Shown one piece after another: positions 34,785 to 43,617 of a stretch of 64,000 nt of DNA. The notes under the pieces are model-generated. The model was given only the letters and a program-made list of their open reading frames with translations, did no database searches and was not told the origin of the DNA. A program made the position numbers and the translations under genes. The first letter of the stretch is position 1, and each line of letters starts with the position of its first letter. Origin of the DNA: UMGS1781 sp045650705 (GTDB lineage Bacteria > Bacillota > Clostridia > TANB77 > CAG-508); contig JAZRRK010000037.1 in assembly GCA_045650705.1 (NCBI GenBank), positions 1-64,000 on the forward strand, written 5' to 3'.

Positions 34785-36119
34785 TTAGTATCTTTGTCTT
34801 CTTGATTCAGCATCTCCCCAAGGAGTTTTTTCATCTTCTACATCTCTGTTTCTATTATTTTCTTTTTCACTCTTTTCTATAATTTCTTCATTTACTTTTT
34901 GTTTTGCAGCTTCTTCTGGTAGATGTTCTTCCCCTATCATATAATTATATATACTTATTGCTTCTTCTTTATTGTATCCTTCATCAATAAATCTATCAAT
35001 TGTTTGTCTAGGACTTAAATCTTGTATCTGAACACCATCATCTGCTAATGCTGTTTTTTCTACTGCTTCATATCTATTACTAACATCCTCTGGTTTAACT
35101 TCATTAGTACGTGTATCACTTAAGTTGTCTACTACTTTTGAATTATAATCTCTACCTCTTCCTTCTATACCATATCCTGTCCATTCACCATTTGTTCCTA
35201 GTCTCATTTCTTCGAATTCTAAATAGCCTTGTTCTATATGGCACGCAATACGAATATCTCTTGCATTTCTATTTGTATTTGTAAGTCCTTTAGTTGTCAT
35301 TACCTGATATGGTATTTCTTTTTTTACTGGATTACCGTCTTCTCCTAAACTTACAACATTCTCTTGTAATTTTGTTGTTGAATCATTAAAGAATTTTGAG
35401 GGTTGAGTTTGTCCATTTTTATCTGTATATTCTGCTTTTATTTTTCCATCATTATCCCTATAGAAATATAGTCCTTCTTCATCTTTTAATTGAGGATAGT
35501 TTTTAAAAAACTGGCTATCTTTTCTTATTATAAAAATGTTTTTAGTAGCTATATGTTTTTTTTGTGCTATTTTTTCTTTCTCTTCTTCATCACTTTTTTC
35601 TTTATTGTTTTCATCATCTTCTTTTTCGTCTTCTTGCTCGTCGTCTTCTTTTTCATCATCATCTTTATCTTTTATACTGTCATCTTTATCTTTTTGTTTT
35701 CTATCTTTTTCTATCTCTTCTTTTGTTTTTGCTTCTATTTCTTTTAATTTTTCTTGTAATTTTGATAAATCTACTTTGTCTTTTTCTAATCCAAGTAAAT
35801 TTAACATATCTCCTAATTTTTTCCTATCTTCATCTGAATATTTTTCATCTTTTAATATATCAACATTTGGTGTTAGTCTTCCTTCTTCATCTATTGTTGC
35901 TATTTTTACATCTTCATCATTAAACTTTATATATACACCATATTCAACTATATCTTTCTCGGTTTCATTCTCTATTTCTTGCCTATGTTTTTCTTCAATC
36001 ATTACATTCTCTAATCTTATTTTGCTCAATTCTAGATTAACATTTTCATAATATTTTTCTGTTTCTATTGCATCTTTTTTCATATCTTGTGCTAAATCTT
36101 GTCCTTCATTTTCTTCCAT
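34785..36119 (-). CDS. Highly charged cytoplasmic protein of the secretion module
   Basis: The protein has 444 residues from ATG 36119 (GGGGGG 7 bases upstream; an in-frame ATG at 36140 overlaps the preceding gene). No membrane segment. Residues about 125-205 are an extreme Lys/Asp/Glu stretch (KDKDDDEKEDDEQEDEKEDD). The C-terminal half looks folded (IFIIRKDSQFFKNYPQLKDE, GLYFYRDNDGKIKAEYTDKN, RDIRIACHIEQGYLEFEEMR) and ends with a charged tail containing DEKTPWGDAESRRQRY. It is the last gene of the type IV secretion-like block and the only soluble one. No family recognised; an accessory or regulatory role is possible. Confidence 0.75.
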   Translation of the reverse strand: MEENEGQDLAQDMKKDAIETEKYYENVNLELSKIRLENVMIEEKHRQEIENETEKDIVEYGVYIKFNDEDVKIATIDEEGRLTPNVDILKDEKYSDEDRKKLGDMLNLLGLEKDKVDLSKLQEKLKEIEAKTKEEIEKDRKQKDKDDSIKDKDDDEKEDDEQEDEKEDDENNKEKSDEEEKEKIAQKKHIATKNIFIIRKDSQFFKNYPQLKDEEGLYFYRDNDGKIKAEYTDKNGQTQPSKFFNDSTTKLQENVVSLGEDGNPVKKEIPYQVMTTKGLTNTNRNARDIRIACHIEQGYLEFEEMRLGTNGEWTGYGIEGRGRDYNSKVVDNLSDTRTNEVKPEDVSNRYEAVEKTALADDGVQIQDLSPRQTIDRFIDEGYNKEEAISIYNYMIGEEHLPEEAAKQKVNEEIIEKSEKENNRNRDVEDEKTPWGDAESRRQRY

Positions 36120-36132
36120 AACAATTCCCCCC

Positions 36133-37404
36133 TTATACATTAAATTCTATTGTATAATCTGTATCGCTAATTATATTTACTTTAAACTGTTTTTCTATTT
36201 TATTAGACATTGTACTTATGTTTTCTCTAATTATTACTACACATATTCCTTCTTCATTTACTTCTCTTGTTTCTATTATATTTCTTTCAAAAAAGTTCTG
36301 TTGTACATATATTTCAAAATCCTGCTGTGTTGGAAAATATTCTGTTTTAAATGTTGTATCTAATAAATTATATGCATTTGTATAATCTTTTGAATTTAAC
36401 ATTTGAATAAACTGTTTAGAAATCTCTTCTATTTGCTCATCTTCAGTATATTCAGAGTAATCTTTTAATGTATAATTATCTAGCATTATTCTATAATTCA
36501 TATATGATGTTTCTATAATTTTATAATAGTTACCATTTTCATCTGTTCCTACATATATTTTTTCTTCATCTTCTTCTATTACATTATATTGCATTAACTG
36601 TATATTTTGTATCTGTTCTTGTTTTTGGTTAATATAATTTATAAACTCATTTATATTTCCAAATCTTTTATTTCTATATTCTTCATCTAATAAATCGTAT
36701 GCTTTTTGAGTGTTATTATATATTTGAAATAAATAATCTTCTAAATATATTTCCATTTGTTTTACATCGTCTACATATTCTTTTTCAAAATTATTGTATA
36801 ATCCTTTGTTAATTGTAATATCTTCATTTTTTGATAATGCGATTGTAGCAAAAGTTTCTTCTTGTACTGTTTCCAATTTATATGTATTATTTTGTAAGTC
36901 TATGTAAATTATGATAAAACTATCTTGTTCTGTTGCTGTAAAATCTCCATTTGCTATTGTTAATGTACCTTTTATATAATATTTACTTTGATATTCATTT
37001 TGTGTTACGTATGCTTCTTTTGCTATGTATTTAAAATTATTAGATATTGTGTAACTTGCATTTCCGCCTAATTCGTTAACTGCATCGGCGTTTCCTTCTT
37101 TTATATAATTAAAATATTTAGTTATATTATTTGTTAAACTATATAAAGTAGAGTTATTATCTACTTTTTCTATTGCTGTGTTTACTTCTAATTGTGGATT
37201 ATATTCAATAACTTCTTCTTCACTTTCTTCTATTTCATTTTCTATAGAACTACTTATAGAATTATTAATATTAGATGTACTGTTAATTATTATTTCATTA
37301 TTTACATTTTTTTCCGTATCTTTTACACTTAAAACAATTATTGTTCCAGTTAATACTACTGCAAACATGATTAAAATAATTATTAATAGCTTTAATTCTT
37401 TCAT
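36133..37404 (-). CDS. Membrane-anchored protein with NTF2-like repeats (VirB8/TcpC-like)
   Basis: The 423-residue protein has one N-terminal helix (about 5-26) and an Asn/Ser/Glu-rich spacer. It then has two or three alpha+beta units of the NTF2-like kind: SKYYIKGTLTIANGDFTATE with IIIYIDLQNNTYKLETV, then YNNTQKAYDLLDEEYRNKRF, then SKDYTNAYNLLDTTFKTEYF with VVIIRENISTM. The repeated A-Y-D/N-L-L-D-x-x-F/Y-K-x-x-Y/R-F motif marks the helical part of each unit. VirB8 and TcpC of Gram-positive conjugation machines have this topology and fold. It overlaps the C39-like gene by 4 bp, inside the secretion block. Homology is inferred from topology, not proven. Confidence 0.65.
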   Translation of the reverse strand: MKELKLLIIILIMFAVVLTGTIIVLSVKDTEKNVNNEIIINSTSNINNSISSSIENEIEESEEEVIEYNPQLEVNTAIEKVDNNSTLYSLTNNITKYFNYIKEGNADAVNELGGNASYTISNNFKYIAKEAYVTQNEYQSKYYIKGTLTIANGDFTATEQDSFIIIYIDLQNNTYKLETVQEETFATIALSKNEDITINKGLYNNFEKEYVDDVKQMEIYLEDYLFQIYNNTQKAYDLLDEEYRNKRFGNINEFINYINQKQEQIQNIQLMQYNVIEEDEEKIYVGTDENGNYYKIIETSYMNYRIMLDNYTLKDYSEYTEDEQIEEISKQFIQMLNSKDYTNAYNLLDTTFKTEYFPTQQDFEIYVQQNFFERNIIETREVNEEGICVVIIRENISTMSNKIEKQFKVNIISDTDYTIEFNV

Positions 37405-38729
37405 ACATCCTCCAAAGTATTAGTTATCGCAAAATATTCTACACAAGATGTTAATACAGTATCTACATCTATCCATCCGGTTTTTCCAGGTTGTGTTGAA
37501 CTTGGGTTTGATAAATATACTTCATTTGTTTCTTCATTATAATCTAATATTGCCATCCAGTGTTGTGAATTTGTAAAAATGCTACTTCCTGTATATTTTA
37601 TTCCACCAATAGTAACTCCATTTTTACCTAAAACTAAAATTATTACTGGTCTATTTGATTGTAAATGTGTTATTATATTATTTTTTTGTGTTTCTGTTAA
37701 TTCTGTTTTATTACCTGTATGGGGTCTACTATATCTTACTCCATATGCATTGGCTGCTGTTAATGGATAAAAAGTTGTCAAATCCCCCTCGCCATCTGAT
37801 ATTTTTATTACTATATCTTTTGGATTTATATCTGCATTTTGGTATCCACTTACTATAACTGCAATACTTGTTAAACAACAACCATCATATTTTATTGTTG
37901 TAGTTATTTCTTTGCCTTGGCTATTTGTATATCTGATCCACTCATGTTCTGCATATGAGCCCTTTATTTGTTTATAATTTCTATATTGTTTTCCCGAATA
38001 ACTTATGTATATATTGTCATACCCATCTCCTGTTTGTGCTATTTCTCCGGTTGTAATTATTCCTGCATTTATAGCTGTTTTTTGCATACTATTTACAATA
38101 TTGTTTGTCCATTCTGTAACAGTTTCATCACCTTCTGGAAGGTATGCTTCTGCAATTTCTTGTATAGTTGTAAGTCCTTCTTCTTTCCATTTCTTAGCTT
38201 TTTCATCAATATTTGTTAGAAAACTATCTAAATTAAAATCGCTACTTCCTTCTGCTTCTTCAAATATTACTGTTATTAAAAAACCTGCAGTATAACCATT
38301 ATCATCCTGCCACGTTTTTATTTCACTTATTTTCTCTTTTAGAGCATTTTTTAATTCTTCGCTTTCAGTATCATATAAATCTATAAAACTTTCAATTTCT
38401 GTTTCATCTAGATTCCATTCTTCATTATTAGCTATATCTATATTGGTTTCCTGTGTAGTAGTAATAGAAGACATTGAAGATTCATCTTCCTCATCTGAAC
38501 TTCCTTTTCCGCTAATCGGTATTGTAAATAATGAAACTACAACTATAACTACTAGTATTGGCCACAATATTTTTAATAATGCTATCATAGTCATTACAGT
38601 TGCTTTTACTGCTATAAAAAATTTCTTTATTTTCTGAGCTTTTTTCATATTCTTTTCTAATATCTCTTTGCCTCGTTTTAATGCCTCATTCTCTTCTTTT
38701 GAATAGTTGTTTTTATTTCCATCTTCCAT
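37401..38729 (-). CDS. Membrane-anchored C39-like cysteine peptidase of the secretion module
   Basis: The protein has 442 residues. A basic cytoplasmic start, then a helix (about 42-72, with LLKILWPILVVIVVVSLF), then a helical spacer (about 105-225, in which ENLYFQ-like sites are absent). The C-terminal domain (about 240-440) is a papain-like fold: Cys in KYDGCCLTSIAVIVSGYQNA, His in NSQHWMAILDYNEETNEVYL and Asn in the following LSNPSS. This is the Peptidase_C39_2 pattern. In Gram-positive conjugation systems a wall hydrolase occupies this gene position, but a C39-like domain would act on peptides, so it may be a wall-peptide or pilin-processing enzyme. Helical spacer function unknown. Confidence 0.8.
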   Translation of the reverse strand: MEDGNKNNYSKEENEALKRGKEILEKNMKKAQKIKKFFIAVKATVMTMIALLKILWPILVVIVVVSLFTIPISGKGSSDEEDESSMSSITTTQETNIDIANNEEWNLDETEIESFIDLYDTESEELKNALKEKISEIKTWQDDNGYTAGFLITVIFEEAEGSSDFNLDSFLTNIDEKAKKWKEEGLTTIQEIAEAYLPEGDETVTEWTNNIVNSMQKTAINAGIITTGEIAQTGDGYDNIYISYSGKQYRNYKQIKGSYAEHEWIRYTNSQGKEITTTIKYDGCCLTSIAVIVSGYQNADINPKDIVIKISDGEGDLTTFYPLTAANAYGVRYSRPHTGNKTELTETQKNNIITHLQSNRPVIILVLGKNGVTIGGIKYTGSSIFTNSQHWMAILDYNEETNEVYLSNPSSTQPGKTGWIDVDTVLTSCVEYFAITNTLEDV

Positions 38730-38790
38730 TACTATTCACCTCATCTCTTTTTAATATTTTAGGCAGATTTGCATCTGCCTAATTCATATT

Positions 38791-40974
38791 TTAACTCCAG
38801 AAATCTTTCATTTGATCATACAAATCTCCTGCATCTTTTTTACTTAAGCCTCCATAGTTTTCCACATATTGTATGAATTGATTTTTCCCTGTTATTCCTA
38901 ACTCTTTTGCTTTACTTGCTATTGTTGCATTTCTTGCTACTACTTTTGCATCTTTTCCATGTTTTCGTACTATGTCTGCCATTGTGCTTGCATCTTTTAC
39001 CCCTGCTCCTTTAAGCATGTTATACTCTGATGCTCCTATTCCTGCGTTCGCTAGTGTTGGTATATCTTTTATTGATATTCCCTCTGCTTTTTCATATGCT
39101 TTGTATGTGTCTCCTGTTATTCCATTTTGTAACGCTTCCCTTATTTTACTTGCATCTGTTATTCCATTATCTAAAAATTGTTGTGTTGCCTCTTTTACGT
39201 TTATTCCTTGTGCTTCACATATTTTTTGTATGCTTTCATCTTGTGCTATCATTTTATATCCATCACTTTTATAGAATTGCTTATCAAATTGTCTATTACT
39301 ATATGCTTCTACACCAAATTTCCCCTGTTGATAATCTTTATATGTATCTTTTCCTAGTTTGCCTAAATTTCCTAATGCATTACTTGTTAATGCTGAACCT
39401 GCTGCTACTCCTCCTCCTATTAATGCTGCTGCATCTTTTCCTCCTGATGCTACTGTTGCTGCTAGCCCAACTGTTGCTCCTAATACTGCTCCTGGGGCTT
39501 TCTTTAGTAGACCTATTCCTGCTGATTTTATTCCATCTACTCCTTTTATTGCTAATCCTTTTCCTGCATTTCCTAGACCTCTTCCTATTCCACCTGAGCT
39601 TCCTGAACCTGTTCCTCCGCCAGTTGAACCTGAATTTCCTGTGTCCGTTTCTGCTCCGGCTGCACCTAGTCCTCCTGTGTTTGAACCTGAGCCATCTCCA
39701 CTTGAACTTCCTGAACCACTTGCTCCTGCTCCGCCTCCATTTCTTGTTGCTGTTCTTACTCCATTTGAGCTTCCTGATGCTCCTGAACCTGCTCCTTCTG
39801 CTCCTTCTTTTGGTGGTTTTCCTTTTATTTTGTTTAGCATGCTCATTACCATTGCTCCTCCTGCTGCTGCTCCTAGTTGACTTGTTGGTGACTCTGATTT
39901 CATTCCAAACATTTCTTTTATGAATTTCTCTGCTGGTACTAAGAATGCTAATGCTACTATTGCATATAAAATATTCTCTGTTGCAAATGAAAATGCACTA
40001 CTTATTAAGACTGTATATAGTAATAAATGTACTGGTTGTATTAAACAATTAAATATGTATTCTCTTAGCCAAAAACTAAATGCTTGGGCTTTTCCATCTT
40101 TTATTTTATCTAATGGGTATGTTAATGCTATCATTGGTGCTACCATTGTTAAAAATGCCATAAATACTACCCTTTTTAAGTATTGGAATGTGAATACAAA
40201 AGTTAATATTACCAATGCTAAATACATTACTGTATATCCAAATGCTTCTTTTATTTCTCCACCAAACTCTGAAGCTTCATTTGCTTTATCTCTTACTAAG
40301 CTCATTAATTTATCCGATGTATTTCCATCTAAAGTTGTGCCTGCTACATTATTTTGTATTATTTCATTTAAATTTTGTGTTACACTTAACATAAATGCCA
40401 TTATATAATGTAACATAAATAAAATACATATTGCAACTAACCAATCTTTTAACATATTTTTGTATTTTGCTTTATCTTGTGCTGAACTGCTACTTAATAT
40501 TATTCTTATACCTACGTATACTAACACTGATAATAGTCCTACTAATGCTATTGTTCTTAATGCTTGATACCATGTTGATATGGTGCTTTGTAAAGCGTGT
40601 GCGGTTGATTCTATCTCAGTTACCTTTGTAATATTTGGTATATGCGATAAATCATAAGCATAGACAGTAGTCTCATTATAGGTTATATTCTCTCCAGAAC
40701 AATATACACTTATCTTCACGCATAAGCAATTGTTTTTAACCCAAAAAGTCGCATCTTCTGGTTTGTGGGTTATGCCATTACTATCAGTGAAAGTATAGCC
40801 ATATTGAACGATAGCGTCAAAAACCACATTGCCTACTGCATTATATCCCGTATCATCTTCTGGAAAATTTTCACCTAGTCTAATATTAGACAAGCCAAGA
40901 TTTTCAAATGCTTCCTCCGATACTCCAGGAATATACTCAAGTAAACCGTGTTCCATTTCCTTGTACCCAATCAT
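38791..40974 (-). CDS. VirB6/TrbL-like polytopic conjugation protein with long Gly/Ser-rich tail
   Basis: The open frame has 727 codons from ATG 40974. An extracytoplasmic N-terminal part (1-128) is followed by about six helices (about 137-345: TIALVGLLSVLVYVGIRIIL, DWLVAICILFMLHYIMAFML, YTVMYLALVILTFVFTFQYL, FMAFLTMVAPMIALTYPLD). The order, with SSSSAQDKAKYKNMLKDW, is that of Gram-positive VirB6/TrbL proteins. A Gly/Ser/Ala-rich linker (about 395-490) leads to a helical cytoplasmic C-terminus. The N-terminus has no signal peptide, yet the preceding ORF ends 4 bp into this one and carries one. Skipping the C at CGG 40977-40979 and again at CGG 40946-40948 would fuse both into one 926-residue protein, the usual layout for this family. 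Confidence 0.85.
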   Translation of the reverse strand: MIGYKEMEHGLLEYIPGVSEEAFENLGLSNIRLGENFPEDDTGYNAVGNVVFDAIVQYGYTFTDSNGITHKPEDATFWVKNNCLCVKISVYCSGENITYNETTVYAYDLSHIPNITKVTEIESTAHALQSTISTWYQALRTIALVGLLSVLVYVGIRIILSSSSAQDKAKYKNMLKDWLVAICILFMLHYIMAFMLSVTQNLNEIIQNNVAGTTLDGNTSDKLMSLVRDKANEASEFGGEIKEAFGYTVMYLALVILTFVFTFQYLKRVVFMAFLTMVAPMIALTYPLDKIKDGKAQAFSFWLREYIFNCLIQPVHLLLYTVLISSAFSFATENILYAIVALAFLVPAEKFIKEMFGMKSESPTSQLGAAAGGAMVMSMLNKIKGKPPKEGAEGAGSGASGSSNGVRTATRNGGGAGASGSGSSSGDGSGSNTGGLGAAGAETDTGNSGSTGGGTGSGSSGGIGRGLGNAGKGLAIKGVDGIKSAGIGLLKKAPGAVLGATVGLAATVASGGKDAAALIGGGVAAGSALTSNALGNLGKLGKDTYKDYQQGKFGVEAYSNRQFDKQFYKSDGYKMIAQDESIQKICEAQGINVKEATQQFLDNGITDASKIREALQNGITGDTYKAYEKAEGISIKDIPTLANAGIGASEYNMLKGAGVKDASTMADIVRKHGKDAKVVARNATIASKAKELGITGKNQFIQYVENYGGLSKKDAGDLYDQMKDFWS

Positions 40975-40979
40975 GTCCG
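40946..40979 (-). other. Two candidate CGG +1 skip sites linking the VirB6 ORFs
   Basis: Site one reads TAT CGG ACA TGA (CGG 40977-40979). Skipping C gives TAT GGA CAT GAT TGG. Ten codons later ACA CGG TTT ACT TGA (CGG 40946-40948) becomes ACA GGT TTA CTT GAG, which is exactly the frame of the downstream ORF. The total span of 2783 minus 2 is 927 codons. Confidence 0.55.
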
Positions 40980-41573
40980 ATATTCAGCAGTCAAGAAAAT
41001 AACTTTAGAATCTATCATATTTGACCACAAAAAAACCGGACCCCCAGAATTACCGCCGGACGAGATTTTCAAGCCCCAACGATTTAAGTACTCAGATGTA
41101 TATTCACCTTTTAGAAGTTTATTACCAACATACACATCGTTTTCCCATATGCTCTGGAATTTATAAATAGTTTCCATTTTATAACCATTCTTATCAATAA
41201 GCTTCATAATGTCTATTAGTTCTTGATCGCTCTCTAAATGTGCCAAATTATTTTTTACTTCTGTTTTATATTCGTTATCACCTATAAAGTTTATTTTCAA
41301 TCCTGCTACTCTGTCTAAAAATATTATTCCTGGAGAATACAGTATTTCCGAGTCTCCTGTATAACTTGCTATATCCCAAGTTCCTACCATCATTTTTTGC
41401 ATTACCTGCAAAAATAAGTCTGCTATGAATCTTAATAAATCAAAAAGTCCATTAATTAAATCTTTACCAACCTTTGACCAAGATACTGCTTGCACTTCAT
41501 TTGGCATAATAAAATTACTTACCATTATTATTGTTATTAATACTATTATTGTTTTCTTTATTAATATACTCAT
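40971..41573 (-). CDS. Signal-peptide-bearing ORF, probably the N-terminal part of the VirB6-like protein
   Basis: The frame has 200 codons. A signal peptide (LITIIMVSNFIMPNEVQA) is followed by amphipathic helices (LINGLFDLLRFIADLFLQVM) and a segment LYSPGIIFLDRVAGLKINFI. The S-P-x-x-I-F ... v-x-x-L-x-I-N-F-I segment is seen near the N-terminus of VirB6-like proteins from gut Clostridia, as I recall them. Codons near 41030-41070 are GC-richer than the rest and encode GGNSGGPVFLW, which resembles the Ser motif of trypsin-like proteases, but no His/Asp partners are evident. The third-last codon before the stop is CGG (40977-40979); reading it with a skip continues the chain toward the 727-codon ORF. 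If CGG is Arg, this is a separate secreted 200-residue protein coupled by ATGA. Confidence 0.7.
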   Translation of the reverse strand: MSILIKKTIIVLITIIMVSNFIMPNEVQAVSWSKVGKDLINGLFDLLRFIADLFLQVMQKMMVGTWDIASYTGDSEILYSPGIIFLDRVAGLKINFIGDNEYKTEVKNNLAHLESDQELIDIMKLIDKNGYKMETIYKFQSIWENDVYVGNKLLKGEYTSEYLNRWGLKISSGGNSGGPVFLWSNMIDSKVIFLTAEYRT

Positions 41574-41655
41574 TTATTTTCCCCTCTCTATTAAGGTTTA
41601 TCTCTATCATTTATTATACCATATTTTTCTGGCATTTTAAAGTTTTTATGTAAAT

Positions 41656-43617
41656 TTATCCATTTCTTTCTGCTAATTTGTTTAAGTTTGTTTCCATAAA
41701 TTCAAATTCTTTTCTTGTTGGTGTTATTTGTAATATTGCTGTATCTGCTCCTACTTTAAATAGCCCTTCTCCTATTGTACATGTTACTAAGAAGTTTGCT
41801 TCTCCTTCGCTTAATTTAAATACTTCTTTTAAATATTGTATTTCAGATTTATCTTGCGCTAAGAATAGTTTTGTATCTGATGATGTTAGTACTGCTTGTG
41901 CTTCTGGTTTTTCATAGAAGTCTTGGAATCTTTGTGATACTATTGCTAATGATACATTTCTTTTTCTTGCACGTCTTGCCATTTTATTTAAAAAGTCTAC
42001 AGCTTCTGGGAATGGTAATAACATCCACGCTTCATCTACTAAAACTCTTTTCTTTGTAGCTCTATTTCTATCCTCACTATTTTTCTTTACAAATTTTTCC
42101 CATATCCAAGATAATAGTATTTGCTGTGCAAGTGGTCTTGCAAATCTTTCTTCTAATTGTGATATATCTAAGTTTATAAATGGCACTCCTTCTAATAAAT
42201 CAAAAGTTGATTGTCCATCAAAATATGCCATTTGTCCATTTAGCTCTCTTACATATTGTTTCATAACTTTTTTCAAGTAGCTATAGTGGAATGTATAGTT
42301 TTCATCTGTATTTTCTTCTGCTTTTTTCATTAATGTTTTATACCAAGAACCTATTGTTGGCATTTCTTTTTTATCTCTTGCTAAATTTCCTAATCGTAAT
42401 CCACTAGCTGAATCTTTATATAAGCTATTTGGATCTGCTGTTATTCCACATCTTGTATATTCTTCCGCTACTGCTTCTGCTATTATTTGTTTTGTAAGCT
42501 CGTTTACTTCATCACTTCTTGTACTTCCTCTTGCCATTGTAATTAATGCTTGTGTTACGTCTTCTATTTTATTTTCTACATTTAATACTGTTCTTTCTCT
42601 TCCTGTTATTTCATCCTTTACTTTTTCTTCTTCTATATCAAATAAATTTATTATAGTTTGTGATGTTGGACTTATAACAACATTTATTCCGCCTAAACTT
42701 TCTGCAACTATTTTATATTCTCCTTCAGCATCTAGTGCTAAACTTTCTATTCCCATAAGTACTGCTGAACGTGATATTAATGTTTTCATTGTAACAGATT
42801 TACCTGCACCAGATTTAGCAAATACTACCATATTATAATTTGCTAAACTTTGATGGAAATTATCAAATAAAACTGGTACTCCTGTTTGTTTATTCATTCC
42901 TAGAGGTATTCCACTTAAATGTCCTACTTCTGATGTTGTAAATGGGAAAACTGTTGCCATAGAATTACGGTCAAATGTATGTACTTTTTTTATTGAATCT
43001 TTCATAAGTGGTACATTTGATTGTAAAGCCTCATCTTGCATTGCCCAAGCTGATTTTATTCCTACTAATGTCTTTGAAAGCTCTGTTGCTAATAATTTAG
43101 AGTATGCTTCTAAACTTTGTAAATTATATGTAAACAAAGTTGCAACAATTGATGCTTCAAATAATTTATTAAATCCTGATGCTATTTCGTCTCTTAAAGC
43201 TTCTGTTTCCATTCTTTTTTGAGCTAGTATACTTTCACGATTTATATTTCCTCTATCTGCGGCTACTATTCTTTCTGTTTCTAATTGATTAATTACTCTA
43301 TTTAATTCATTTTGAGACCTTGCTTCTGGAACTGGGTTTATATAAATTGAGGTATTTATATCTCCAAATAGGTACATATCTCTAAATAATTCTGGGAATG
43401 TGCACATACGTGGAAGGCTAGATACAAAGAAACTTCTTGCATATCTAGTTGTATTCGAAAGTATCTCTAAGTGGTCTATATTAGATGCATCTATTCCAGA
43501 TGGTGCTATTAATTCCTTAACAGTCTTTTTTCTTAATATGTTATATTCAGGTTCATTAGTTTTTAAATTATTCTGCATTTGTAGTTCTTCTTGTTCTCTT
43601 CTTTGTTTTTTGCTCAT
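41656..43617 (-). CDS. VirB4-like conjugation ATPase, ATPase half
   Basis: The protein has 653 residues. Walker A is VVFAKSGAGKSVTMKTLISR (about 265) and Walker B is KKRVLVDEAWMLLPFPEAVD (about 520), followed by RKRNVSLAIVSQRFQDF and SSDTKLFLAQDKSEIQYLKE, the standard VirB4/TraC/TrsE C-terminal set. It powers assembly and substrate passage in type IV secretion. An AAGGAGG ribosome binding site sits 9 bases before ATG 43617. The start lies 50 bases inside the preceding gene, which encodes a region resembling the VirB4 N-terminal domain, so VirB4 appears split into two overlapping genes. There is no CGG between them, so the split is not of the skip type. Confidence 0.93.
   Translation of the reverse strand: MSKKQRREQEELQMQNNLKTNEPEYNILRKKTVKELIAPSGIDASNIDHLEILSNTTRYARSFFVSSLPRMCTFPELFRDMYLFGDINTSIYINPVPEARSQNELNRVINQLETERIVAADRGNINRESILAQKRMETEALRDEIASGFNKLFEASIVATLFTYNLQSLEAYSKLLATELSKTLVGIKSAWAMQDEALQSNVPLMKDSIKKVHTFDRNSMATVFPFTTSEVGHLSGIPLGMNKQTGVPVLFDNFHQSLANYNMVVFAKSGAGKSVTMKTLISRSAVLMGIESLALDAEGEYKIVAESLGGINVVISPTSQTIINLFDIEEEKVKDEITGRERTVLNVENKIEDVTQALITMARGSTRSDEVNELTKQIIAEAVAEEYTRCGITADPNSLYKDSASGLRLGNLARDKKEMPTIGSWYKTLMKKAEENTDENYTFHYSYLKKVMKQYVRELNGQMAYFDGQSTFDLLEGVPFINLDISQLEERFARPLAQQILLSWIWEKFVKKNSEDRNRATKKRVLVDEAWMLLPFPEAVDFLNKMARRARKRNVSLAIVSQRFQDFYEKPEAQAVLTSSDTKLFLAQDKSEIQYLKEVFKLSEGEANFLVTCTIGEGLFKVGADTAILQITPTRKEFEFMETNLNKLAERNG

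Noticed and set aside
39360..39880. Plus-strand open frames rich in Pro/Leu opposite the VirB6 gene.
   Set aside because: They mirror the Gly/Ser/Ala-rich linker of the minus-strand gene and have no ribosome binding site; shadows.
43568..43617. The VirB4 split as another CGG skip site.
   Set aside because: There is no CGG in the 50-bp overlap, the ATPase half has its own strong ribosome binding site, and the frames overlap normally. Treated as two genes.
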